Below, piece by piece: positions 54,330-62,950 of a stretch of 64,000 bases of DNA. Below the pieces are notes generated by a model. That model saw only the letters and a list, made by a program, of their open reading frames with translations, was not told the DNA's origin and ran no database searches. The translations under genes and the position numbers were made by a program. The stretch covers positions 1 through 64,000 of the forward strand of contig VFLI01000063.1 of NCBI GenBank assembly GCA_009885105.1. The letters run 5' to 3'. The DNA comes from Spirochaetia bacterium. GTDB lineage: Bacteria; Spirochaetota; Leptospiria; Leptospirales; Leptonemataceae. Position 1 is the first letter of the stretch. Each line of letters begins with the position of its first letter.

Positions 54330-54425
54330 TATAACCCACCAATTGCTGTTTTTTGCCTGCGCCGACAGGAAATTCCAGTCGATTTTTCCATTGACACATC
54401 TGGAATACCAGAGGATACGTCATTC

Positions 54426-54849
54426 ATGGCGATTATCACGATTTCCCGCGCCTTGCGTGAAAAGCTTGGCGACCAGGGCGCTGATGGCCTGGCAGATACG
54501 CTTTCCAAGCTCGAAGGTGAATTCAAAGAAAACGTCATAGAGGTAGTTCTCCCTGCGTTTTGAAAACAAACTGTCCCAGGAACTGGGGCTTTTTCGCGCG
54601 GAACTTCAAAAGAAATTCTCAGAACATGATCATCAGTTTTCTGAGATACAGAAACAGTTTTTAGAGATACAAAAGCAATTTTCAGAAATCCACAGGCTGT
54701 TTTCGGAGGTTCATAAGGAATTTTCCGGTGTTCACAAAGCCATTGCCGCCCAGACCAAGTGGATTGTTGTAATCTTTCTCGGCGCCGCCACTTTAATTTC
54801 ATTGGTCCTACCGTTCGTCTGGCGTATCGCTGCAAGAGTGATTCCCTGA
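54426..54849 (+). pseudogene. Coiled-coil tail-anchored protein, split by a +1 frameshift
   Basis: ATG 54426 opens MAIITISRALREKLGDQGAD..., which reads to a stop at 54561-54563. The following frame from about 54553 continues RFENKLSQELGLFRAELQKK with heptad-like repeats (FSEIQKQFLEIQKQF..., FSEVHKEF) and ends with a C-terminal membrane segment (WIVVIFLGAATLISLVLPFV) at a stop at 54847. One extra C in CCC at 54551-54553 would explain the break; without it the product is about 140 aa. It resembles the leptospiral LA_3696-like / Bdr-like coiled-coil proteins anchored by a C-terminal helix. It is either a true pseudogene, a sequencing error or slippage. It is transcribed against the surrounding lipoprotein genes. 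Confidence 0.7.
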
Positions 54850-54855
54850 AAAGAA

Positions 54856-55026
54856 TTTCACGCAGAGAAATTTGAGGGCGCGCAGCGTTCATTGGCAAAC
54901 ATTGTTGCCATGAAAAAACGCGAAAAAACGCGAAAAAAAATGCTCCTTCCTGCCCATTTCGTGCCCTTTCGTGAAGTTTCGTGGCTCTGGTTTCTTCCTC
55001 AGCTCTCTTTGCGTCTCTGCGGTGAA
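54856..55026. repeat. Dispersed palindromic repeat, copy E, composite
   Basis: TTTCACGCAGAGAAA starts the left arm and GCGTCTCTGCGGTGAA (55011-55026) ends the right arm. Between them lies a second repeat type: GCGAAAAAACGCG tandem units and TTTCGTGCCCTTTCGTGAAG, which recurs in reverse at 41394. It begins 7 bp after the coiled-coil pseudogene stop. Confidence 0.7.
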
Positions 55027-55283
55027 TCTTCATATTATTTATCAGGGTTCCGTGCCGTTTGTTTGAATTGGGACTCTCATTTTTTCCGCCAGTTCCTCCG
55101 GCGTCTCAGATACTACATATTCTATTTCGATTTTATCAATTACTTTCATTATTATTAATTCTTCGTATTCTCAAGGTTGCGCCGCATCGACTGTTCCGCG
55201 GGGTGTTGTTGTGGCACTCTGTGCATTGAAATCAGATGAATATACATTCGTATCGATATCTCTCATTTTTATCATTTCCCTGT
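55027..55283. other. Remaining intergenic sequence before the 1549-aa gene stop
   Basis: A/T-rich sequence of 257 bp between copy E and the 3' end of the 1549-aa lipoprotein gene. It holds one possible small ORF (55042-55149) and no recognised RNA gene or terminator. Confidence 0.5.
55042..55149 (-). CDS. Possible small protein, 35 aa
   Basis: ATG 55149 opens MKVIDKIEIEYVVSETPEEL and continues for 15 more residues to a TGA at 55042-55044. GAAGAA about 11 nt upstream could act as a ribosome site. The sequence has protein-like composition (alternating strand, acidic helix), not repeat-like composition. It could be a small regulator or the remnant of a larger gene. Evidence is limited to the reading frame. 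Confidence 0.25.
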   Translation of the reverse strand: MKVIDKIEIEYVVSETPEELAEKMRVPIQTNGTEP

Positions 55284-58200
55284 CTAAGGACACGCTGCTG
55301 TACCACTATTGTTTGGCGCTGCGGGCGCGACATTGGTAGAAAAGTTAACATTATTTGCATCAGTATCCGTTCCTTTGCAGGCTCCCCCTCTCTGGGTGGA
55401 TTGACCCGCCGCAAACGTAGCCGCTGCCACGCCATTCTCAGTATCCGTCACAGTGCCAAATCCAACAAAATCAATGACATTGTTTGCCGCGGCAGTAGTT
55501 GGCTGCGTTGAAGAAAATGCCAGCGCCACACAGGCGTTCGTTGCCATTGCCGTCAAAATCGTAGAATCCGCTGAGATAGTATTGCTCGCCCGAGATACCA
55601 GAAAATATCCATGTGAAGCTACGGAGGAGGCAGGGAGAGCTGTAAACTGTGTCCAGCCGCCGCTGAGACCGCAACTGGAATCGCGACCCAGATAATATCC
55701 ACTCATACTGACGCTGGCTGCCGTAGGATTGTATATCTCGACATAGTCATTGTTTGCATTTGCTCCATAAGTATCACCGACTTCGGTAATCAACAAACCC
55801 GCAACCGGAATAAATTTCACGGTACTTGTGGCATTTGTGCCGGATGGATTCGTGATCTGAACATCCCAGCCGGTCGCGCCATTGGTCCGAATACCGGCAG
55901 GGAATGTGGCTGTGATCGTTGTGCCTGAGTCCACGGTGAAGGTGGTCGCATTTGTAGCCGTAAGGTTGTTTACTTTTACGACAGTAGCTCCCGTAAAATT
56001 CGTTCCCGTGATCGTAACGGTCGCCGTCCCGGTATTGTACGGTGTGGTGCCGTTGTTGGGGCTGGTTCCCGTCACAACGACATTGGTAACGGTGGGCGCT
56101 GTCGCTGCGTTCACCACAGTGAATGAAAAAGAATTCGTGCTGGGAGCAATACCCAGAGTGCTTATAAAGCTGTTCAAGGTGACGCCCACACTTTCTCCAT
56201 TGTCAGTAAAATCCGCAGGATTGATTGTGCATCGATCATTTGCAAACGTAACCGTGTCCCAGACACAGGTGAGGCCGTTTTGCGCGCCCGAAGAAGTTCC
56301 CACGACATTGACTGTACCAAAACCGGTGTTCATGGATTCCGTAAAGGTCAGCACAACATTCGCTGTTTTTACAACGCTGGTCGCGCCGTCAACCGGGCTT
56401 GAAGAAAAGCCCGGCAGTCCGTTCAAGAGACCCACTGTGGCGGTTTTTGTCTGGAAGTCGGCGGCGTTGCTGTTCGTATCCGTTCCATCGGGTATCCGCG
56501 AAACAGCCGTGTTGCTAGCCGCAATAGTCGGAGCCACGAGTCCGTTTTCCGTATCTGTAGCGCCGACGGTGGCGACCCAGTCGATGACGTGAGAGTCGCC
56601 CGCCGCTGTGACAGATGTATTGCCCTGAGTCAGAACCACGCAATCCCCGCCGCCCAGAGAGCCCAGATCGGTCTGGTTCACATTAGAAAGAGTGTTGCCG
56701 ATGCGCGAAATGATATAGTATCCGTTTGCAGGGATTGTTCCGGTCAGAGCGATTTTTTCCGAGACGCCATTGCTCAGATTGCAGCTCGAGTCCCGCTGGA
56801 TGTAATAATCGGCCGCCAGAAGATCTACGGGACTGGAAGTCATATTCACCAGTTCAATGAAGTCGTTTGCCACGGTACCCCCCATCTGGTTTCCTATCTC
56901 GTTGATTTTCAAATTGATCGATGGAACAGTTGTGAATTCGTACACAGCATCGGTTAACAAAGGTGTGCCTGTTCCGGCTATACCCTTCACTCCCGTGGTG
57001 ACTCGCACACAGAAGGTTTCAGATACGTCGAGAGTCGTCGATGGAGTAAATGAAACTGTATCATTCGTTATTGTTTTGGTTGAGAATGTGGCATTGGTAA
57101 GAGAGATCTCTCCGTTTGCGCAGATATCCGCGGTATCCTGAAAAAGTTTGATATTCGTGTTGGTTAACGTTGAAGTGTCCATGCCGACAGAAAACTGGAT
57201 CTTGATGCTTGTTCCGGGAAAGGATGTTCCCTGGTTTTTGGGACTTGTAGCCGAGCCTGAATACTGGTACACAAACGGAACCATTGCCCCCGGCGCCCGA
57301 CCCGGCGAAGCGCGTTCGCTGGCGAATAGAGTGTCGTGGAAGGCAAAAGCGCCCGTCTCCGATGCCCGAGCGTACGAATTTCTGTTCGTATCCGAATCGG
57401 GGTCGGCCAATGGAGGATAGGAAGCACAGTCAATTTCCGGAGCAGCGCCGGAACATGTTGTTGAAGCGCAACCGGCAGAGGTCGTGCAGAGTTTCACAGC
57501 GTCTGTGGCTCCGTTGCTCAATCCCAAATTTCCAGAGCTGGAAACATCGAACACAGATCCCGATATCGTTGGCGCTGTCCCGCCTCCGTAGATCACCATT
57601 CTCTGATTTGTGTTGAGAACAGTTCCGGCGGGGAAGGTATGCCGTACACTTGTGCTGTCTGTAATTACCTGACCCGAAAGATCGCAAACAGCCCCGGTGT
57701 TCTTTATTTCCACAAATTCGTCCTGGGTCGTATTCAATGTTCCGTCAAAATTCGGATCGGACAGTGTTGTAGACGGCGCTGCATGGAATTCAGTTATTTT
57801 CACATTGGGGAAGGCGCAAGGTATGGCAAAACCGTAGAAATTCGCAGTGGAAATAACCATGGGCGAGTTCTGGGCCGCGCTTCTGACATTGGACACGCAC
57901 ACCTTGTACTGGATACCGGCAGTTTGTGGATCGGTGGTGATTGTTGCCACATTCCCGGCCAGTGTGACTCCTCCTGTGACATTTAGAACGGGAGCTGAAC
58001 AACTTCCAGCAGCTGTGGTTATCTGATAATTCCCGGTGGTCGATGCAGCGCTATCCGGCGGCTCGGAAAAAGTCACCTCTACTGTGGTTGCTACAGTCGC
58101 TCTGGCAAAGATAACATTGAATTCTCGCACACCGGCAGCGCTGTTGGGCAGTCCCGGAGTGCCAAAGGTGCGGTCTGCGAAATCCTTACCGATATTATAA

Positions 58201-59933
58201 TTTGTCAAGAAATAGGAATTCGAATTTGTATGCCAGTTTGTGCCGGTTGCGCCAGATGTACGCAGATCGATTCTTTCCATGGAGCGAATGATTTTCGCAG
58301 TTGAGTCTGACAATCCAAAGAATGCATTGTTGCTTGAGAAGTTCTGCGATATTGCTCCGGCATAGTCTACAACAGTGCCGTTGATGTCCATCAGCCGACA
58401 TTGGTCCGTGCTCGTATTATTGATTACATTTGAACCGGTTCCTCCCCAGGTAAATTTCAAATGAGGCTGACCCACAACGGTTGCAGATGCGGAATTGTGC
58501 GTGAAAACCATGTACTGGCCGGGGCCGATCATCGTCTTTGTGGGAAGCGTAAAAATTGTTCCGTAAGAGCCGCTCGTGCGGCATTCGAATTTCCATCCGG
58601 AAAGATTCAATGCCTGACCGGAATTGTTGTACAGTTCGACATATTCATAAGGCGATGTGCTGAGATCATTTTTATACCCGCCCATCCAGTTTATTTCTGA
58701 GATCACAACTTCCATACCGTTGTCGGCCGGCATATCGTCGCCGCCTGTACTTGCCGAAACGAAAGACCTGGCCAGAAGCGCATCGTAAAATTGCGTGAAC
58801 TGAGAAACAAGTCCTGGATGATCGACAATCATCATAATACCGTCATGCGAGCTGTCCGCTTTTGCATTGTAAGGATGCGAAGAAACCAGAACAGTCGGCC
58901 GGGCGTTGTTGCTGTCTATGATCATAAAATTGAGTCCATTGGCCGACCAATCGCCGGGCATTACAGGAGAGGCAATGCCACGATTTCGAAGCCACAGACC
59001 GGACGTGACTGTGGGATCAGTGGTTGACGGGCAGTTCGCATCAGGATCTTTCCCTATCACACTCGAAGAAGCCCCCACCTCCGAAGACCATCCGGTGATT
59101 GACTGTTTGAATGTGGCTCTGCTGTTCAGTATTTCGTACGCAAGATCCGTCGCAATCCTGCATTTATTCGAATCCACTTTATTTGAAAAAAATTCAGAGG
59201 AGAAAAGACGGATCTTCCGCGCTTCTGCAATGCGTGGAATGATATAACTTTTTAGCGGATCTTCTTCCGGCGCGAAAAAAACTCCAACACTGGCGTCGCC
59301 AACCAGATAAAAATTCCTACGATTCAATCGCTGCTTGGCTGCGCCAAAGGAACCGTGCGTGATCAAATCCATCTCCACTGTGAACTTTCGCGCAATTCCG
59401 TCACGATCGCTCTGTATATAAGCCGAGTAGGCAGTCTGGGAATATATGCCCTGCATTGTCGGAGCGGCTGTTGAAATCCAGGCGGTTGTTTCATCCGCAA
59501 CGCAGAGGTTCAGATAATCCACTCCGGCGCCGGCATTGCCCGACCAGAGTTTCCTGTTTTCACCGGTGGCCGGCAGATACTGGCCGAGTATTCTGTATCC
59601 GCCCAACCCTCTGTTGTCATCGTCCAGCCCGACGCGAACATCGACACCACGAAGACGAGCCAGAAAAAGGGCGTCCAGTACGGGCTGCAGATTGATATCC
59701 TGGAAAGAACAGAAAAGTGTGGTCGAGGCTGTGCCGATTGTCAGTATCAGCGAATTCTCTATGGCCCGGCCGTTGGTGCCGGAGATGGAAAATGTGTTGG
59801 TCAGAACGGGCGAGCCGCCGTCAAAAAGCATGCTGAACAGATTCTGTGGATCGGCATGACTGCACCTGGAAAATGCAATCCCCGTGACCGCTAAAAGCAG
59901 AAAAACAACCGCTTTCCTAAAATTTTGCCTCAA
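55284..59933 (-). CDS. Giant lipoprotein: degenerate PLD module, four lamin-tail domains, Ig-like and TIG domains
   Basis: The 1549-aa protein has a lipobox at GIAFSRC (Cys24). Residues about 50-390 have PLD-like layout, but both HKD motifs are broken: His/Lys positions read Tyr140/Asn142 with Asp147, and Gly333/Asn335 with Asp340. Lamin-tail domains start at about 409 (VVISEINWMGG), 710 (VKITEFHAAP), 1007 (LKINEIGNQMG) and 1352 (LLITEVGDTYG). Big_5-like Ig domains lie at about 605-700, 890-1003 and 1165-1260, and a TIG/IPT domain at about 1265-1345. The start is TTG 59933 after GGGGGA. It is likely a surface adhesin or structural partner of the active PLD lipoprotein at 48.1 kb. Confidence 0.8.
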   Translation of the reverse strand: MRQNFRKAVVFLLLAVTGIAFSRCSHADPQNLFSMLFDGGSPVLTNTFSISGTNGRAIENSLILTIGTASTTLFCSFQDINLQPVLDALFLARLRGVDVRVGLDDDNRGLGGYRILGQYLPATGENRKLWSGNAGAGVDYLNLCVADETTAWISTAAPTMQGIYSQTAYSAYIQSDRDGIARKFTVEMDLITHGSFGAAKQRLNRRNFYLVGDASVGVFFAPEEDPLKSYIIPRIAEARKIRLFSSEFFSNKVDSNKCRIATDLAYEILNSRATFKQSITGWSSEVGASSSVIGKDPDANCPSTTDPTVTSGLWLRNRGIASPVMPGDWSANGLNFMIIDSNNARPTVLVSSHPYNAKADSSHDGIMMIVDHPGLVSQFTQFYDALLARSFVSASTGGDDMPADNGMEVVISEINWMGGYKNDLSTSPYEYVELYNNSGQALNLSGWKFECRTSGSYGTIFTLPTKTMIGPGQYMVFTHNSASATVVGQPHLKFTWGGTGSNVINNTSTDQCRLMDINGTVVDYAGAISQNFSSNNAFFGLSDSTAKIIRSMERIDLRTSGATGTNWHTNSNSYFLTNYNIGKDFADRTFGTPGLPNSAAGVREFNVIFARATVATTVEVTFSEPPDSAASTTGNYQITTAAGSCSAPVLNVTGGVTLAGNVATITTDPQTAGIQYKVCVSNVRSAAQNSPMVISTANFYGFAIPCAFPNVKITEFHAAPSTTLSDPNFDGTLNTTQDEFVEIKNTGAVCDLSGQVITDSTSVRHTFPAGTVLNTNQRMVIYGGGTAPTISGSVFDVSSSGNLGLSNGATDAVKLCTTSAGCASTTCSGAAPEIDCASYPPLADPDSDTNRNSYARASETGAFAFHDTLFASERASPGRAPGAMVPFVYQYSGSATSPKNQGTSFPGTSIKIQFSVGMDTSTLTNTNIKLFQDTADICANGEISLTNATFSTKTITNDTVSFTPSTTLDVSETFCVRVTTGVKGIAGTGTPLLTDAVYEFTTVPSINLKINEIGNQMGGTVANDFIELVNMTSSPVDLLAADYYIQRDSSCNLSNGVSEKIALTGTIPANGYYIISRIGNTLSNVNQTDLGSLGGGDCVVLTQGNTSVTAAGDSHVIDWVATVGATDTENGLVAPTIAASNTAVSRIPDGTDTNSNAADFQTKTATVGLLNGLPGFSSSPVDGATSVVKTANVVLTFTESMNTGFGTVNVVGTSSGAQNGLTCVWDTVTFANDRCTINPADFTDNGESVGVTLNSFISTLGIAPSTNSFSFTVVNAATAPTVTNVVVTGTSPNNGTTPYNTGTATVTITGTNFTGATVVKVNNLTATNATTFTVDSGTTITATFPAGIRTNGATGWDVQITNPSGTNATSTVKFIPVAGLLITEVGDTYGANANNDYVEIYNPTAASVSMSGYYLGRDSSCGLSGGWTQFTALPASSVASHGYFLVSRASNTISADSTILTAMATNACVALAFSSTQPTTAAANNVIDFVGFGTVTDTENGVAAATFAAGQSTQRGGACKGTDTDANNVNFSTNVAPAAPNNSGTAACP

Positions 59934-60083
59934 ACTGATTATCCCCCATCAGCCGTCAGTGCTTACTCTTCCACAGGGCTTTGTAGAAAGCCATTAATAA
60001 TAACAGTTAACCTTCATTTTTTTTTCAGCCGCGCATCGAAAGGCCTGTAAAGAGCATCGACCTTTTGATGTTGCAATGTCCCT

Positions 60084-60089
60084 ATTATA
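60084..60089 (-). promoter_or_regulatory. Candidate -10 box upstream of the giant lipoprotein
   Basis: The minus strand reads TATAAT here, with transcription expected to start near 60077 and a leader of about 145 nt before TTG 59933. The -35 region is weak (A/T-rich), so this is a candidate only. Confidence 0.3.
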
Positions 60090-60119
60090 GGACGAAAAAG
60101 TCATTCTTTTTATTTAGAT

Positions 60120-60542
60120 TCAGGGGACTAAAAAAGGCTTGCTGAAAGGCATGATTTCCGTCATGGATTTTTTTTCCGCATCGACCGGACCGCCATTTAC
60201 TGTAGTTAAATAGACTACTGCCTGGCGCCCGAATTCCAGAATACTCTGGCGGCAGATACCGCAGGGATGGACCGCTTCAGGTGTGTCCGTAACGATCAAT
60301 ATTTCAGTAATCTCTCTTTCTCCGGCCGTGACAGCGCTTCCAATGGCCGTGCGTTCTGCGCATATTGTGCCGCCGTAACTGATATTTTCTACATTGCAGC
60401 CCGAATAGATGCGTCCGCTGGAGCATCGAAGCGCAGCGCCGACCAGGAATCGAGAGTAAGGAGCATACGCATTCAGCCGGGCCGCGGATGCCTGTTGATA
60501 GAGTTCTTCCACCAGCGACTTTTCATCATTGTTGAATTTCAT
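60120..60542 (-). CDS. cdd: Cytidine deaminase
   Basis: The 140-aa zinc enzyme converts cytidine and deoxycytidine to uridine forms. Motifs: YAPYSRFLVGAALRCSSG, NVENISYGGTICAERTAI with Cys61 and catalytic Glu63, and PCGICRQ with Cys94 and Cys97. The frame is open to 60575, overlapping punA, but ATG 60542 (MKFNNDEKSLV) follows AGGG at about 7 nt and matches the family N-terminus. It follows punA after 19 bp, forming a nucleoside salvage unit. Confidence 0.95.
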   Translation of the reverse strand: MKFNNDEKSLVEELYQQASAARLNAYAPYSRFLVGAALRCSSGRIYSGCNVENISYGGTICAERTAIGSAVTAGEREITEILIVTDTPEAVHPCGICRQSILEFGRQAVVYLTTVNGGPVDAEKKSMTEIMPFSKPFLVP

Positions 60543-60561
60543 TAGAATACCCTGCAAATAC

Positions 60562-61380
60562 CTACATTTGGGCAATGGCTCGATGCATCAGCCGAACAAA
60601 AGCATCCATGACATTTCCGGCCGTATGTGTGACTTCATCGTGGGAAAGATTCCCGGTAAGTATACCGGCGCCCATATTTGTGATGCAGGACAGTCCGGCC
60701 GTTTCCAAACCGATATGCCGCGCGGCGATGGCTTCCGGCACGGTGGACATGCCGCAGGCATCCGCGCCGAGGATTCTGTACATTTTTATTTCTGCCGGAG
60801 TTTCGTACGCGGGCCCCGGCACGGCAATATACACACCCTGCCGCAGAGGAATCTTTTCCGCCGACGCAGCATCCACAAAAATCTTACGGATACGGGCGCT
60901 GTAAACTTCCGTCAGATCCGGAAACCGGGAACCCAGTCTTTCATCATTGGCGCCTGTCAGCGGATTCTGACCCGTGCAGTTCAGATGATCTGTTATCAGC
61001 ATCAGGTCTCCCGGCGCATATGCGGTGTTCACGGCGCCGGCCGCATTTGTCAGAAGAAGTTTTTTTATGCCGAGAGCGCGAAGAACCCGGATGGGAAACA
61101 CAACCTGCTTTGCGGAGTATCCTTCATATAAATGGAAACGACCCTGCATGACGAGGATCGGCTTGCCTGAAAAATTCCCGGTCACCAGCCGGCCGCGGTG
61201 ACCTTCCACCGTCGATACGGGAAAGTTGGGAATCTCAGAATATTCCAGAGCTTTTGTTTCTGTAAGACGATCCGCAAACGGGCTCAGTCCCGATCCCAGA
61301 ACAACAGCCAGGTCACCGGTAACCGGGAGAATTTTCTGAATGCGTTTCGCGGATTCTTCTATTTCGTAATAACCAGGCAC
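60562..61380 (-). CDS. punA: Purine nucleoside phosphorylase (trimeric PNP)
   Basis: The 272-aa enzyme splits purine nucleosides with phosphate. Family motifs: LAVVLGSGLSPFAD, VEGHRGRLVTG, GRFHLYEGYSAKQV, LTNAAGAVN, GPAYETPAEI, GADACGMSTVPEAIAARH and NMGAGI. The length and motifs fit the trimeric PNP-II class, not hexameric DeoD. It sits between cdd and the phosphohexomutase; phosphorolysis of nucleosides gives ribose-1-phosphate. Confidence 0.94.
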   Translation of the reverse strand: MPGYYEIEESAKRIQKILPVTGDLAVVLGSGLSPFADRLTETKALEYSEIPNFPVSTVEGHRGRLVTGNFSGKPILVMQGRFHLYEGYSAKQVVFPIRVLRALGIKKLLLTNAAGAVNTAYAPGDLMLITDHLNCTGQNPLTGANDERLGSRFPDLTEVYSARIRKIFVDAASAEKIPLRQGVYIAVPGPAYETPAEIKMYRILGADACGMSTVPEAIAARHIGLETAGLSCITNMGAGILTGNLSHDEVTHTAGNVMDAFVRLMHRAIAQM

Positions 61381-61423
61381 AGCGAACAGATTTTTTTAAG
61401 AGAGGTTAAAGGGAAACTAAAAT

Positions 61424-62779
61424 TTATTTCAATCCGAATTCCCGCAGTTTGCCAAGAACAAGTTCCTGTATTTCAGACAGCCTGGCGTCTGTTGAGGCTT
61501 CGAACCGGCAGACGATTTCAGGCTGCGTGTTGGAGGCGCGAACCAGTCCCCAACCGTCGCCGAACTGAATGCGCACTCCGTCCACATCGATGCATTTGTA
61601 TGCTTTCTTAAAGTATTCCGACGCCCCTTTTGATATGCGGAATTTTATCTCGTCGTTCTCACACTCAAAACGCAGCTCCGGCGATGATTTGTAGGAAGGC
61701 AGTTCGTCAAACAGGTCTGACAGTTTCTTTGTGGAATTGGATAGCAGACGCAGAACGCGCGCGGCCACATAAATCGCGTCATCAAAGCCAAAAAACTCGT
61801 CTGCCAGGAAAATATGCCCGCTGAGCTCGCCGCCGAGTTTGCAGCTCATTTCCTTCATTTTCTTTTTCAGAATCGAATGTCCTGTCGCGGACATTACGGG
61901 AATGCCTCCCAGTTTGACCAGGACGTCTTCCAGAGCCTGAGAACACTTCACATCGTAGACAACTTTGTCGTTTTTCCCGATGATTTCTTTCGCAAGGATG
62001 GCCATGAGAAGGTCGGCCCAGATGATGCGTCCTTTATCATCCACAACTCCAACCCGGTCCGCATCGCCGTCAAAAGCGATTCCGGCATCGTACGATCCTT
62101 TCTTCATTTCCGCAATCAGATCTTTGAGATTCTTTTCCACTGTGGGGTCGGGATGATGGTTCGGGAATCGTCCGTCGACATCGCAGTACAGCTCTTTCAC
62201 ATCCACGCCGAGTTTCTTGAATATTTCAGGGGCCAGAAGCGCTCCGGCCGCGTTTCCGCAGTCCATCACGATTTTCATTTTTTTGCTGAGCTTGATCTTC
62301 TCCAGAATCATGGCCACATACTGTTTTCTTATATCAAGGCTGCTGTCTGTGCCGGCGCCGGATGTAAAATCGTTTTCTTCTATATATTTGCGGATTGTCT
62401 GTATGTCCGGACCGAATACGGCCGCTCTGCGAAGCGAAAGCTTGAAACCGTTGAATTCCGGCGGATTGTGACTGCCCGTGATCTGCACGGCCCCGTCTAT
62501 ATCGACAACGTACATGCTGTAGTAGTTGACCGGCGTCGGAAGAATGCCCAGATCTACCGTATCAACGCCCGCGGCATGAAGTCCTTTCTTGAATGCATTT
62601 ACAAGCGAAGGCGTGCTCAATCGAACATCGCCGCTGACGCCTATTTTTTTCGCGTTGTTGCGGATAAGAAAGGTCCCGAATCCCCGGCCCAGAAGCTCGG
62701 TCACATCAAGGCCCAGATCGTCATCGACCTTCCCCCGGATATCGTATTCTCTAAATATGTGGGTGTTCACTTTTATCAT
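61424..62779 (-). CDS. Phosphomannomutase/phosphoglucomutase
   Basis: The 451-aa protein belongs to the alpha-D-phosphohexomutase family: REYDIRG near the N-terminus, catalytic phosphoserine loop TGSHNPPEFNGFK, metal loop FDGDADRVGVVD, sugar-binding GELSGHIF, and phosphate-binding RASNTQPEIVCRFEA. It interconverts hexose-1-phosphate and hexose-6-phosphate, feeding cell-surface glycans; the PMM/PGM AlgC-type is the closest. The open frame to 62824 runs into repeat copy F, so the start is ATG 62779 (MIKVNTHIF). The punA and cdd genes follow. Confidence 0.92.
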   Translation of the reverse strand: MIKVNTHIFREYDIRGKVDDDLGLDVTELLGRGFGTFLIRNNAKKIGVSGDVRLSTPSLVNAFKKGLHAAGVDTVDLGILPTPVNYYSMYVVDIDGAVQITGSHNPPEFNGFKLSLRRAAVFGPDIQTIRKYIEENDFTSGAGTDSSLDIRKQYVAMILEKIKLSKKMKIVMDCGNAAGALLAPEIFKKLGVDVKELYCDVDGRFPNHHPDPTVEKNLKDLIAEMKKGSYDAGIAFDGDADRVGVVDDKGRIIWADLLMAILAKEIIGKNDKVVYDVKCSQALEDVLVKLGGIPVMSATGHSILKKKMKEMSCKLGGELSGHIFLADEFFGFDDAIYVAARVLRLLSNSTKKLSDLFDELPSYKSSPELRFECENDEIKFRISKGASEYFKKAYKCIDVDGVRIQFGDGWGLVRASNTQPEIVCRFEASTDARLSEIQELVLGKLREFGLK

Positions 62780-62797
62780 ATGTTTTCGGAAGAAGAA

Positions 62798-62937
62798 TTT
62801 CACGCGGAGGCGCGGAGGACGCAAAGAAGAGGAAATATTAAAAAAAAATCGGGACGTTGGGTATTCGTTCCGGGACGCTTATCCGCCAGTTTACTTTCTC
62901 CTTTCTTCCCCTGCGATCTTTGCGTCTCTGCGTGAAA
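62798..62937. repeat. Dispersed palindromic repeat, copy F
   Basis: The left end TTTCACGCGGAGGCGCGGAG (62798-) and right end CTTTGCGTCTCTGCGTGAAA (62918-62937) are inverted. The centre has CGTTCCGGGACGCTT (62866-62880), identical to copy A. It fills the gap between the BMC gene stop and the phosphohexomutase start. Confidence 0.75.
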
Positions 62938-62950
62938 CCTCTTTATTAAT

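Noticed and set aside
54329-55033. Minus-strand ORF of 234 aa between the lipoprotein and repeat E
   Set aside because: It is antisense to the frameshifted coiled-coil gene and runs into the repeat. The amino acid pattern (Arg/Lys-rich, no fold) fits neither a known family nor a ribosome site.
61814-62935. 373-aa plus-strand ORF over the phosphohexomutase gene and repeat F
   Set aside because: Its product has no family signal and ends in repeat-derived sequence; the minus-strand enzyme is certain.
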